Assembly: GCF_014633365.1 (NCBI RefSeq)
Contig: NC_068338.1
Location: forward strand, 10,612,616 to 10,676,615
Origin: Diospyros lotus
Lineage: Eukaryota > Streptophyta > Magnoliopsida > Ericales > Ebenaceae
Direction: 5' to 3'
Length of the DNA stretch: 64,000 bases
Shown here piece after piece: positions 1 through 11,873 of this stretch. The number at the start of each line of letters is the position of its first letter. The stretch's first letter is position 1. The notes under the pieces were generated by a model. That model did not search any database, had not been told where the DNA came from, and saw nothing but the letters and a program-made list of their open reading frames with translations. The translations under genes and the position numbers were made by a program.

Positions 1-840
1 GTTAGTACATTATTCCTTTCTAAATGATGGGTGTTACGCAGAGGGGTATTTTCGTCATTACACTAGTAGGTCAAAGACATGACATATGCAAAATTATTCG
101 TGGGGTCAGTGTTACCATATGGTGATAGTTGGAACACTTAGAATGACAAAATATAACTACTAGGTAGCAGGGATATTTTGGTCATTTTAGCAGCCGTGAA
201 TAATTTGTCTTTTGGTCCCCGGGGTAGCTCGATGTAACTCATGTATTTTTTAATACATTTGGCTTGTTGGATGAATTACATTAAGAGAGAATTATTTTAT
301 TTAGAATGGTCCATTGGGCTAAAATAAAATAATAGTTCATTAGGGTTTTAATTAATTAATTGGGCTAACCCAATTAGAAAATTAATTAAAAGATCTTGGC
401 CCATTAGGGTTTGGCCCACTAGGGTTTTAACCCTAGGGTTCTCCCTATATATATCTCTCTTTAGTTATTTTTTTCATCTAAGTCGTTTTTCATTCTTCTT
501 CACCGAAGAGAGGCCACGAGTTCGAGTCATACTCCGGAAGATCGAAAGGGTGCGTTTGAGTTTCTGATGCGACGAAGCCGAAGGCTAGCAGGACAGCCGT
601 CGTCTCCACAACGAGAAGAAGCTCCCATCGCGCCATTCCGTCCGGTAATCCGCCGCAAAAGTAAGTCTCCTAGATTCTTAACAACACGAGGATCGTTTTT
701 TATTTTAAAACGCTTCCGTTGCATGCTTTTGATCCTCGTTCATGATCCTTCATTCTATTCCTTTTACAAACCCGAACACATAGAATTAATAACAAACATA
801 AGAAAGTTTGTATTCTAATTCTACAGTGAAAGAATACAAA
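1..840 (+). other. LTR- or promoter-like fragment cut by the window edge
   Basis: Holds several TTAGGGTTT/AACCCTA boxes and GGCCCA/TGGGCT boxes (about 310-440), a TATA box CTATATATATC near 444, a pyrimidine-rich leader and a good splice donor AAAAGTAAGT near 658. The same order is seen in the 2.4-kb gypsy-type solo LTR at 7448, so this may be the 3' part of a similar LTR. A real gene promoter is the alternative. No protein is recognisable. Confidence 0.35.
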
Positions 841-879
841 GAATAGGTTTTTGTATGCATAAATATTATGAAGTTTTAT

Positions 880-1194
880 GTAAAAATGTAAGAGAAGAAT
901 AAGGAGAGAGAAACCATATGAATTCTCAAAGTATTTTTATTCAACAACACACCAATCTATTTATAGATAATGTTACAACCATTCATATGTATTACAATCA
1001 TTCACAAAAGGATATAACTAATTCTTGTGTGTTACAATCCTTTACCAAAGGTACACGCCTTCACTAAAGGTTATAACCACTTAAATTAAATTCAAAACAA
1101 GTAAGGCACAATCCTTTACTAAAAGTTACAAGCATTCATGTGTATAAATAGAATTTGAAAGGTTGCAACCATTCTTTTGAAAATCTCTCCAACA
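880..1194 (-). mobile_element. Copia LTR-like fragment
   Basis: Read on the minus strand it has TATA (CTATAAATAG), a short transcribed part ending TTCTCTTACA, and begins TGTTGGAGAG, the usual look of a short copia LTR. No TSD or partner LTR was found. Confidence 0.35.
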
Positions 1195-2245
1195 GTCATT
1201 CGTTCTTTGGTGGTCCCGACATCTATGATGAAAAGAGTTATTGTCGGTATAGTAGTTGGGGTTTCGGAGGAGTTCCCGACAACTATCCGGCAAGAGTTGC
1301 TGGTGGTGAATTTATAGTCGCGGGCCCCTTTGTGATATCTTGCTTAAGATCCATTGGATGGACAACTCTTTTAGAGGAATAGTCATAGCATGGGTCCAGC
1401 GGAGGGTTCTAGGGCGGCCAACAGGTGGACTGACTTGGTCCCCTACATTCGTAGGAATTGCTTGGTCAGCTAAGGACATGTACCGGAGTGGACAAGGAGC
1501 TAGTTTGGGAAGCAGGTTGGTGAGCCAGTACGCGATGGGATCACGGGAGCTCGATCAGGAGTCTGATGAGTTCAAGTTAGACTCGCAAAAGAAACAACCA
1601 ACATGCTCTTTGAGCTTGAGATATCATTTACCATTTTCTACGATTCCATATTGTACAGTTTTGTTTTATATGCATATGATTGTTATCACTGTGTCATGGA
1701 AGAAGCGATTCGCTTCCGCTATTTGTTTATTTGATTTTTGAAAAAGTTTTAAAAATCGATTTGTATTCTTGCATCTACCATTAAGCTTTTACAGGCGCCT
1801 CCAAGAACATATCCCTTCAACTCGATCATGTCTTGTGCATGTCTTAGTCTCGCTCATGGCTCTCACATGGTTGCTTGGACATGGCTATTCAACGTGGCCC
1901 TTAACCTGCATGGCTACTCAGACATGGCCACTCGGCACGGCCCTTAACCCTTCACACGGCTCGCATGGCTACTTGGCATGACCGTGTCTTTTAGTCCTTT
2001 ACGAACAACCCTTAATCCCTCGCACGAATCGCATGTTGCATGGCTATGAAGCCCTTGTCTTCAATTGGTCGAGTCTTTTGGCCATTTAGCCATCCCTCGC
2101 ACAACAAGTCTCTCAATTATGAGACAGTCTACCGGTTGTGCAATATGGTGGCCTTGCATATGTCTTCTCAGCCACAAGTCTCTCGCAAGGCTTGATACCT
2201 CTCGCAACCCACTCAGCCACATGTATTTCGTGGCATACTCGGCAT
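1195..2245. other. No gene recognised; CATGGC-rich repetitive sequence
   Basis: I see no domain or splice-consistent coding signal. From 1860 to 2240 short phrases such as CATGGCT and CTCGCA recur, suggesting decayed transposon sequence. Confidence 0.3.
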
Positions 2246-2783
2246 GGTGGCCCCATAGCCTTAGTCTTTCGGTTCATACTTGGTCAGCCTCTTTTCTTAG
2301 CCTATTTCCAATTAATTTTGTGATGGGCTGACCCATTGTGTTGTTAGCCCACTTTTTCATACTTGGGCATTTATTTGGGCATAACACTTAGTATTAATAT
2401 TTGATGTGCCCTACAAACAACAGACAATTCGGATATGGTGGCCCCATGGCCTTAGTCTTTTGGTTCATACTTGGTCAACCCCTTTTCTTAGCCTATTTCC
2501 AATTAATTCTATGATGGGCTGATCCATTGTGTTACTGGCCCACTTTGTCATACTTGGGCATTTATTTGGGCATAACACTTGGTATTAATATTTGATGTAC
2601 CCTACAAACAACAGACAATTTAGATATGGTGGCCCCATTGCCTTAGTCTTTCGGTTTATACTTGGTCAGCCCCTTTTCTTAGCCTATTTCCAATTAATTC
2701 CATGATAGGCTAACCCATTGTGTTGTTGGCCCACTTTGTCATATTTAGGCATTTATTTAAGCATAACACTTGGTAATAATATC
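2246..2783. repeat. 191-bp tandem repeat abutting the gypsy 5' LTR
   Basis: GGTGGCCCCA starts at 2246, 2437 and 2628, exactly 191 bp apart. Complete units are 2402-2592 and 2593-2783, preceded by a partial copy (2246-2401). Each unit begins TGATGTGCCCTACAAACAAC or a near variant, which is the start of the adjacent LTR, and ends in the flank TTAATATT. The array thus repeats genomic flank plus the first ~35 bp of the LTR. Confidence 0.85.
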
Positions 2784-3925
2784 TGATGTGCCCTGCAAAC
2801 AGCAAATAGTTCGGATATGAAAAAGACCAAAGTGGCAGATCCAAGTCAAAATCTAGGAGTGGGCATCAGCATCAAGTGCATATCTAAATGGATTGAAATC
2901 CACAAACCAAGAGCAAAAAGCCAAATTAATTGGGAGTTGCAAGAGAAAACAAAGCAGTGGTCGAATACCGAGTGGCCAACACTTGGTCAAGAAGAACAAT
3001 GCAACAATCAACGACCCATTAAGTAATGAACAAAGCAAAGTACTATTGATCAAATCAAGCAATACAAAGAGAAGACAAGGCTATGACCAAGTAGGCACTC
3101 AGTCAAGAGAGATCAAGTTATAAAGATGGTCCATGGGTGAGCAAAAACAAATCAAATCAAGCTAAGGAAAAAGCAACAAGCCAAAGGAAAGCCAAGGAAG
3201 AAGTATCACCAAGTTAAGAAAGGCTAAAATCAAGCATAACCGAGTGCCCACTCGGTCATGCCTCACCAAGGGTAACTCGGCCATGATCGAGTGCCCACTC
3301 GGTCATGTCTCACCAAACCAGGTCGTGCCATCTTCATGATCGCATCGTTTCCTTTATCGCCCTCGGGAGCCTCTCTTGTTGCCAAAAGACCCTCCCACGA
3401 CATTTCGCAAATCGAACCTGGGAGCCTCTTTCCAAGACCTTCTCGGGGACCTATAGAAATATTTCAAGATTCTATAGAATATGCCAAGAATATGCTATGA
3501 ATATTCCATCCTAAAAAAGTGGGATAGTTGTCAGACGTCCCCCTCTTCCTCCTCTATAAATAGGAGGACCGCCCCCTTTCTCAAGTACGCTCACTCTGAT
3601 ACTCAGACTCCATTTTTGCGCTCAAGTACTCCAAAACTAACATAAGCATCAGAAGGTTTGCGTGGGGACATCCTTCTGCGCCCCTAACCGTTTGTTAGAC
3701 TTAGCAGGCCTCTCGGTTATCCAGGATCTCTCGATCATCCAAGACCACTTGGTCTTTGGAGAGCACTCAGTCATTTTAGGGCACCCGTTCATCAGCAACC
3801 CACCCATTCACCAGGGCTCCCGGTCATTGCAACGAGACCCCTAGGTCTCTTAATCATCATCACACAAGACTATTAAAATCACTTCTCTCACATTACAAAT
3901 TAATTGTTGTATTCTTCTAATAACA
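2784..3925 (+). repeat. 5' LTR of gypsy element A
   Basis: Begins TGATGTGCCC and ends TAATAACA. It matches 10627-11601 along most of its length, including the promoter CTATAAATAGGAGGACCGCC near 3554. It contains repeated CTCGGTCAT phrases. Confidence 0.8.
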
Positions 3926-3927
3926 AT

Positions 3928-3945
3928 TGGCGTTGTTTGTGGGAA
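3928..3945 (+). promoter_or_regulatory. Primer-binding-site-like sequence of element A
   Basis: TTGGCGTTGTTTGTGGGA starts two bases after the LTR. It resembles the TTGGCGCCG... start of plant Ty3/gypsy elements, with substitutions. Confidence 0.5.
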
Positions 3946-3978
3946 GTAAACCAAAAAGTCAAACAAAAATCGCTATTG

Positions 3979-5570
3979 ATGGCAAACACTATAAGTAATC
4001 AACAAACTCTATCCCAAAGTGTGGAGACTCACCTAGCTCCGCGAGACTCTCAACACCCAATAAAAGCCTACTTGCCTCCGCAAGACTCTCAACAACAAGG
4101 GAGTACTCAGCTAACTCCCCTCGACCCTCAATAATAGATGGGGGCTCAACCACCAGGTTTTCAACATATGTTGTAAGTTAATCAGTAAGGACGTTACGAT
4201 TAACCCGACACTTCACAACAGGTTACTCCCACAGTCTCTTAGGCAGAATATGAAACTCTACGGTAACAACATATTAAGAGAATGCAAACATTACAACACA
4301 TGGCAGGGATGCTTCAAAATATGGCCCTTAATGTGGCATTACCCGCAACATTCAGGAGATTTATACTAGAGACTGCCTCACCAAAGAAAACCCAACAAGG
4401 AGATGAGGAAATCAGTTCTTATGGAGAAGCTATGCCTGACTCCCACTCTCAATCCTTTCCCCATCAAGGAAATTGCCCAAAACCCTCGTTGTGCGGCACT
4501 ATCGCCTCCCCACAATAGAATCGAGAGAATGAGCAAAATTACCGGAGAGAGGGAGGTGATAGGCAAAGCCCGAGAAGAGGAAGACAACAGGAAGCTATGG
4601 CAAGCATGCCAATAGAGAGGAAGCAAGGCTCCACTAGGGGTTCAACACCAAGGAATAGAATGACTAATAGTCACACCACAATAAGTATGCGAGATGACAT
4701 GAAGATGGTGGTTAAAGAAGTACTCGAATAGAAGATATTGGTCTCAGTCGTGGAAGAACAACCAAGAAGAAAGTCCTCGTTCATTGAGAACATATTGGGG
4801 AAACCATTGCTAAGAAAATTCAAGATGCCGTAAATTACTCCCTATACCGACAAAGATGATCTTGACGATCACATTCATAATTACAAGTCCCTCATGACAC
4901 TTTATGGTTGGGATGATGAAATTATGTGTTGAGCATTCTCACTAACTCTAACAGGACACACCCGAATTTGGTTCAACAGCTTACTTGAAGCATCCATCTC
5001 TTCATTTGGGGGCAACTAAGGGAAGAATTCACCAAAACATTCATCATTAATGGCTAAAAAAAGAAAAACACAACATATCTCCTCAGTATTCGACAGGGAG
5101 GCAAATAGACCCTTCGCTAGTACATGGACAGGTTCTATAATGCCACCCTCGAAATTCATGACTTACCAATTGAAATGGCAATATCCGCCATGTTACAAGG
5201 GACGCGGTTAACTTCTATACAGGAATCACTATCTTTAGACCCACCAAACTCCTTGGCAAATTTGTTTGTCAAGACAAATAAATAAATACATACCCCATAC
5301 GGAGGTAATGAAGACTGTGGTGATAGATGAAGACAGGGAGCGAAAGAGAAAGGAGCGAGATGTTGATGAAGACATTAATTGGCAACAGGAGAGGGCTCAA
5401 AGACTGGATGTTGTCAGGCCCCAATTTAATCACTATGCTCAACTCATCCAATCAAGGTCAACCATACTTGCAGCCATAGAGAAGTCAGGCCTCATCAAAC
5501 TTCCGAAAAGGGTTGATCGGCCTATAAGAAAGAATCAAGATGAGTATTGCAGATAATATAAAACTCGTGA
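3979..5570 (+). pseudogene. gag remnant of element A
   Basis: Possible start at MANTISNQQ (3979). From about 4800 to 5250 the frames read as a retrotransposon gag domain (YGWDDEI, then a WFNSL-type motif), interrupted by stops and frameshifts. A Lys/Arg/Glu-rich stretch follows. Capsid function is lost. Confidence 0.6.
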
Positions 5571-5820
5571 CCATTCCAGCAATCAATGTCGAGAATTGAA
5601 AAATGAGATTGAAATACTTATCTGAGAATGACACCTACGAAGATATATACGGGAAGAATAGGGCAACGATAAGGAGCCATAAAGAAGGGAAGAGAGACCT
5701 GAAGGACAGGCCAGACATAATCAAAGATAGTAAGAGAGGGGAAGGGACTACAGACAAAATCCACCTCTCAATAATGAGCCAACTCATCAAGCTATATACG
5801 TCATTTTAGGTGGTAAAACT

Positions 5821-6276
5821 TTGGCTGGTAACATTTCTTCTTCTCGAAAGGCTTATGCCCGTTTAGCCTACCGGGTCAATTCAATAATAGAGATTAGAGA
5901 AAATGAAGAGCCCATTATGTTCACACTTATTGACAGAGGAGATGTAATCGTCCGGAATGATGATCCAATGGTAATTTCAACTATCATTATAAAACATCCC
6001 ATCGAGAGAATTCTAGTGAACAGTGGCAGTTCAATCAACCTTATTTATTAAAACTGCTTCAAACATATGCAAATTGCCCATGACTGATTGAAAAATGTCT
6101 CCTCTCTTTCATATAGTTTCATCGGGGAGACTGTCCCGGTGGCCGGTTCAATTCAATTACCAATCACACTGGGTTTCGATCCTCAGAGTAAAACATGTCA
6201 AGCTAACTTTATGGTGGTTAAAGACACCTCAACTGCATACAATGTGATTTTGGGTCACCTCTACTCAACGACATGA
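5821..6276 (+). pseudogene. Retropepsin-like protease remnant of element A
   Basis: Two adjacent frames carry RILVNSGSSINLIY (the family has D-G/S-S-A/S at this active site; here the Asp is Asn) and, further on, GSIQLPITLGF and a YNVILG motif near the end, as in Tat/Ogre-type proteases. A stop near 6049 separates them. No RT follows. Confidence 0.65.
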
Positions 6277-6664
6277 GGGTTGTAGTCTCCTCCTACTATT
6301 TGTTGCTGAAGTTTCCTGAGCCTCGGGGTGCGAGACAAGTCCGAGGGGATCAGCGAAAGGCACACACTTGTTATGTGTCATCCACACAAGGGAAGAAGAG
6401 TGAAAAGACTTTATCCATTACCAAGCAAGTTGTGCAAGACTAATCGCCCATAAATCCCAAGTTGTATTATTTCCCTTATATGAATTGTATGCATAATAAT
6501 TACTAATAATGTGAGCCCAAGGCGGGACTGTGGACATAGGCACATTTGGCTAAACCACATCAAAAAATTGCTTGTATTCTTTTGTGTAATACATTATCAT
6601 TATTGTGTCCGTTATAATATACCTGTTTCATTTCTCAAGATGAAAGAAAAGATCAATCAAAAGT

Positions 6665-7447
6665 TCTTTTCAAACGAAAGGCCCATTGCCCCGCGCATAA
6701 CTTGGTAACGAGGTGAAAATTCAAGGCTCATTGTCCCGCTAACAGCTTGACAACGAGGTAAAACAACAGGCTCGTTGCCCTACTTATAGCTCGACAACAA
6801 GGTGAAAAATTCAAGGTCTGTTATCCCAATAACGAGGTAAAATAAACGACCTGTTGCCTTGCTTATAGCCAGGCAAAGAAGAGAAAAATCCAAGACCCGT
6901 TATCCCGTTAATAGCTCGACAACAAAGTAAAACAAAAGGCTTATTGCCCTACTTATAATCCAGCAACGAGGTGAAAAATCTAAGATTCGTTGTCCCACTA
7001 ACAACCAAACAACGAGATAAAATGAAAGACCTGTTACCCTACTTATAGTCAGGCAACGAGGTGAAAAATCCAAGGTCTATTGTCTTGCTAACAGCCCAAC
7101 AACGAGGTAAAACAAAAAGCTCATTGCCCTGCTTATAGCTTGGCAACGATGTGAAAAATCCAAGTCCCATTGTCCCGCTAATAGCCCGACAACGAGGTAA
7201 AAACAGAAAGCCCATTGTCTCGCGTTTCGCCCAATAATGGAGGACAAAAAGCTCGTTACCCCATGCATAACTTAGTAATGAGGGGAAAACGAAACGTGTT
7301 GCCCCGCGCATAGCCCGGCAACGAGGAGAAAAACAAGTCTATTGTCTCGCGAATAGCCCAACAAGGGAGGAAAAACAAAATCGTTATCTCCCATGTAGCC
7401 CGACAACAAGCAAAAAACAAGACTTGTTGTCCAGCAAGTAGCCCAGC
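6665..7447 (+). repeat. Satellite-like tandem array in the 3' region of element A (left part)
   Basis: Units of about 45 bp built on GCTCGTTGCC..AACGAGGT alternate in two forms (GTGAAAAATCC and GTAAAACAAAA), giving a 90-bp higher-order period: GTGAAAAATC starts at 6971, 7061 and 7151. The array is split by the solo LTR and resumes at 9899. Confidence 0.85.
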
Positions 7448-8249
7448 TGTAACGACCCGTTAGAGGGCCTAGTATTTATTTAGAATTAGTTAAGTAATTA
7501 TAGAAGTAATTAATTAAGAGAATTTTTCATTTAATTTTTAATGTGGTAATTTAGATTTTTAATAGTGAGAATAGTATTTAAATAGCATTTAATTCTTTTT
7601 ATATTATGGGAAATTAAATGCAAGGACTTAAGGGTCATTTAAGAATTTATTTTCCTTCATAATTAATGTGAATTAATATGATTAAGAGATTTGATGAAAC
7701 TGAGCGTGAGAAGGTTTTGGATTTATAGGCTCTTAGTTGCGTTAGGAGAAGAAGAAATGGGCTTTAGGGCTGCTTCTCTCGCGAGTATATATATATGTAG
7801 TCATAGTTTTAGTTTCTTCACGCCATGAAGAAGTAAGAAGCCAAGAACAGTGGAGTCTTCAAGTTACAACAGTGTCTAGATCTTCCGTTGCAATCGGTTG
7901 AATCGATCAGAGGGATTAAGGTAAGTTCTTCTCCCTGTAAACCTTTCTTATAGGATCGTATTTAGCATTCGATCATCAGTTTCAACAACTCTTTGTTTAA
8001 GTTTCAGATTTATGTTACAATCAGTGTGTATATATATATATATGCACGAGCAGTGAGTATGTATATCAGACCATGCATGATTACTTCCAGCGATTCTTAT
8101 CAATATTATTGTTGAATCATTCATAAGTTTGTTTGGAATCAATTGGGATTTGTTTTCCCAAGATTTTATTCGGAATGGTGTAGTTTTATTAAGATTTGTT
8201 TAAGAGCAGAGTCTTTGTGAGCGTTCGTCTCTGGATTTAAAAGTTGCAG

Positions 8250-8790
8250 ACATCCGAATAGGTTAGAGGCTATCCGGATGGGTTAAAAAGTTTTATGCGA
8301 GTGACATCCGAATAGCTCTTGTTCATATCCGGATGGTCCAGTGATATCCGGATGCTTCGTTATCATATTCGGATGTGTCCAACAGTAATTGTGAGTAGTA
8401 TCTGGATGCTTTGAGTCGTGTTCGGATGTGTTTAAGTTATCTATGAGTGATATTTGGATGCTTTGCGTCATATCCGGATGCGTCTAAGGCTTTTTGAAAG
8501 TGATATCCGGATACCTTGTGTTATATCCGGATGTGCCTCACAATTCAATTCAAACTCATGTGTCTTGTATCTGGATGGGTGAAATTCATATCCCAATGGG
8601 CCTAGATGTTTGTGTCATGTATTCGGATGAGACCTTACTCATTCGGATGTCTCTCACAACCTATCCAAAGCTTATGTGTCTTGTATCCGGATGAGACCTT
8701 ACTCATCCGGATGTGTCTCACAATTCAATTCAAACTCATGTGTCTTGTATCTGGATGGGTGAAATTCATATCCCAATGGGCCTAGGGTGT
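8250..8790. repeat. Palindromic ATCCGGAT array inside the solo LTR
   Basis: Exact ATCCGGAT at 8272, 8327, 8346, 8472, 8505, 8525, 8685 and 8705, with many one-base variants between. A block at about 8524-8605 is duplicated at about 8704-8785 (180-bp offset), almost perfectly. Confidence 0.9.
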
Positions 8791-8844
8791 ATAACACTCA
8801 CACCGAAATTTTATTTTTTCTCCTATTTTGGTTCCAATATCTTC

Positions 8845-8933
8845 ATAACCCCAAAATTAAGCATACTCAAGTGAGGGTAATTCTATGATGGGTGACCCCC
8901 CTTGGGAAGTCTTCAAGTTGCAATAATTAAATC
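8845..8933 (+). other. 5S rRNA-like segment (Pol III internal promoter region) in the solo LTR
   Basis: The stretch with AATTAAGCATACTC, then GGTAATTCTATGATGGGTGA, then CTTGGGAAGTCTTCAAGTTGC follows the 3' half of plant 5S rRNA (box A, intermediate element, box C) in order and spacing. It lacks the 5S 5' half and is not a functional 5S gene. Confidence 0.75.
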
Positions 8934-9898
8934 ATTAAATAATTAAATAAATGTCAACAAATATTGCAATTCAAGGGAAAACACGAGTAAATCTTTGTAT
9001 TCCAAAATATTATATCAGATTATATGTTTAGCATTTAATTCAACATGATCAGCATTATTTTGTGAGTTTATGTGCATAAATCTTGGTATGAGCATTGAGC
9101 ATAACTTTCTATAAAACACTACATATTGTGTGCTAGCATGTATGTGAACATTACATTATGCTTGCCAAGCGACTAGTCTGCGGGGATCCCACAAATTTCA
9201 ATTTCAATTTGTGTGTCGCTCACCTGATGTCGACCAGGGAGCTAGGGGTATATTGCCCACAATATGTGCTTACAGTTTTTATATTTGCAGGATTCAGATC
9301 AGTTAAATATGTATTACAGTTATGTGGGCCTACGTGCCAAAGTTGCATACCTGCATTTAGTTACAGTTTATGTGCATTACATCTTGTAAATGCTATCCAG
9401 TGATTATTATATCTCTCAGTACAAGTTCAGTAAATATTTTATCAGTATCGATATTTTTTGATTTAGCTTCACTTATTCTTTCCAGTTTATTACTTGCTAA
9501 GCTTTGTACCTCACCTTGTACTCTTCATCATTCCAGGTTCTAGCAGGGGAGTACCAGATGTGGGGCCTAGCAGCAGTGTCTAGTAGTGTGTGTACGTGGA
9601 GCCGCTCAAGACCAAAGGTGTCTAGGAGTTTATTAGTTGGTGTCTTATCAGTTTAGGTTTATTCTATATTTCAGTTCAGGGATTTTCCCTTCAGTTTAGG
9701 TTTATTCTATATTTCAGTTTAGGGATTTTCCCTTAGATGTAGTTTATGATTTTCAGTTGATGTTGACTTAGAGTTTTTTATTTCAGTTGATTGAGATATT
9801 TAATATGGTATCAGATTTCAGTTTATCAATTAGTTTTATTTTATTTCCATAGCACCTCTTCTCGGTTAGTTCTAGGAGAGAGGGGGTGTTACACCAGC

Positions 9899-10170
9899 AA
9901 TGGGGAGGTATAAGATCATCGTCTCGCAAATAGCCTGACAGCAAAGAGGTGTCACATTTGTTACCCCGTGGGTGACTTACATCGCCTCGCCTGGTGACCG
10001 AATGCATAATATTTGTTATCCCGCAATAAGCTCGATAACGATGAGGCGTCACATTCGTCGTCCCGTATGTAACCCAACAATAGAGAAATGGAACATCAAT
10101 CATCACAAACATCCACAATTCGAAGAAAGTTCCCACTCGTCTCGGCGAAATATAGATGTGTATATCAGCT
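9899..10170 (+). repeat. Right part of the same tandem array
   Basis: Degenerate units with GCAAATAGCCTGACAGCAA and ATAAGCTCGATAACGA continue after the solo LTR. The intervening duplicated CCAGC shows that the array was continuous before insertion. Confidence 0.75.
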
Positions 10171-10626
10171 AACACTGGGCCTAGTCATCGAGTCTGTGTC
10201 TAACACTCTTAAACGAATTTGAAGATTTTTCTTGTGAAGCATTGAGTCATTAGCAAACATTACCAGAGTCAAGGAAAAGAAGGGCCTCACCCCCTAAGGA
10301 ACAGGGAGCACACGAAGGAGTCATGTTTGTGCTCTCAGGGATGGAAGACTGAACATTGAGATTTTTGCTACAAAAGTAGAAGCTTTAGCACCATGTACGT
10401 TTTTCAAGACACCTGCCTCATCATCCTAGAGCCATTAGCACTTATGGGAGTTTGAAATGCAAAAGTGAATGAGTGATCCTGGGAGCTGAAAATGATCTAG
10501 AGACTCAAAAATCACTCACTTGGAGAAGAGTTTCAAGAGAAAGAAGTGAAATGAAGGCATGTGCAAGATTTGTGAGGCAAGATACTACTTTGCCCGGGAC
10601 TCCCAATCAAAAGAGTAGGGAGCAAT

Positions 10627-11601
10627 TGATATACCCTACAAACAACATACAATTTAGATATGGACAGGCCCAAGTGGAAGATTCGAGTTAAAATCTATGA
10701 GTGGGTATCAGGGTCAAGTACATATCTAAATGGACCGAAATCCACAAACCAAGAGCAAAAAGCCAAATTAATTGAGAAAGTTGCAAGAGAAAACAAAGTA
10801 ATGGTCGAATACGGAGTGGCCACTTGGTCAAGAAGAATAGTGCGAAAAACAACGGCCCATTAAGTGATGAACAAAGCAAAGTACTATTGATCAGATCAAT
10901 TTAATACAAAGAGAGGACAAGGCTAAGTAACTCGGCCATGACCAAGTGCCCATTCGGTCATGTCTCACCAAACCAGGTTGCGGCATCTCCATGATCACAT
11001 CGCTTCCCAAGTTCAACCATGCTATCCATCACCCTTGGGAGTGTCTCTTGTAGCCAAAAGACCCTTCCGAGGCATTCAGCAAATCGAACCCGATAGCCTC
11101 TTTCCAAGACCCTCTTGAGGACCCACAAGAATATTTCAAGATTCTATAGAATTTGCTAAGATTTCACATAATATGTTAAGAATATTCCATCCTAAAAACG
11201 TGAGATGACTGCCACGTGTCCCCCTTTCTCTCCTTTATAAATAGGAGGACCGCCTCTTTTCTCAGGAACTCTTATACTTAGGCTCTATTTTTGTGCTCCA
11301 TCACTCAACGACTAATTTAAGAATTCGGAGGATTTGCACAGGGACATCCTCTCACGCACTTAACCGTTTGATCATTTAGGCAAGCCTGTCAGTCATTCAG
11401 GATCTCTTGGTCACCTAGGACCACTCTATCATTGGAGGACACTCGATCATTTTAGGGCACTCGATCATCAACAAGCCACCCATTCACTAGGGCTCCTGAT
11501 CATTGCAACGAGACTCTTAGATCTCCTGATCATAATCGCACAAGACTATCAAGATCACTTTTTGCACGTTACAAATTTATTGTTATATTTTGACAATAAC
11601 A
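10627..11601 (+). repeat. 3' LTR of gypsy element A
   Basis: Begins TGATATACCC after a purine-rich tract (AAAAGAGTAGGGAG) and ends CAATAACA. It is 975 bp against 1142 bp for the 5' copy, mainly through deletions. The promoter TTTATAAATAGG lies near 11234. Confidence 0.8.
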
Positions 11602-11867
11602 ATATTAATACAAGTAAAATTAACATTGACTAATTCTAGAAATAATACTTTTGAAATGATATTGTGTTACCTATTTACTGCCATAGGGAGTAATATTATA
11701 CTTTTAATAGAACGTATCAATTATTAACGTTATAGTATGATATAAATAAAACCAACATAATACATGAATTATAATAATCAAATAATAATAATACTAGAGC
11801 AAGAAACTGGTATAACTAACTAGAACCGCTTCTAATAGTATAGTTGATAAGGACAATGAAATATGTT

Positions 11868-11873
11868 TTTATT
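11868..11873 (-). terminator. Polyadenylation signal of the E1-beta gene
   Basis: AATAAA on the minus strand, about 200 nt downstream of the stop at 12072. The region between has no coding signal and fits a 3' untranslated region. The 3' LTR of the next element ends 266 bp beyond, at 11601. Confidence 0.5.

Larger units (their letters stand above)
7448..9893 (+). mobile_element. Solo LTR of a Ty3/gypsy (Tekay-like) element, 2446 bp
   Basis: Starts TGTAACGACC, ends GGGGTGTTACA, and is flanked by CCAGC at 7443-7447 and 9894-9898. It has a TATA run (about 7785), a leader with a strong splice donor AAGGTAAGTTC (about 7919), an ATCCGGAT array (8250-8790) and a 5S rRNA-like segment (8845-8933). 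There is no internal domain, so it is an LTR-LTR recombination product. Confidence 0.9.
2784..11601 (+). mobile_element. Decayed Ty3/gypsy retrotransposon A (Tat/Athila-like), polymerase missing
   Basis: Two related LTRs (2784-3925 and 10627-11601) bound an internal region with a PBS-like site, gag remnants, a protease remnant and a tandem-repeat 3' region. No RT, RNase H or integrase is seen. TSD is ATATT at 11602-11606; the left copy reads ATATC at 2779-2783, but the two duplicated flanks upstream keep ATATT. A solo LTR (7448-9893) is inserted in the repeat region. It lies just beyond the 3' end of the E1-beta gene. Confidence 0.8.

Noticed and set aside
8250..8790. CRISPR-like array
   Set aside because: Palindromes are short, irregularly spaced and lie in a plant LTR; no cas genes are possible here.
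8845..8933. Functional 5S rRNA gene
   Set aside because: Only the 3' half is recognisable, with many substitutions.
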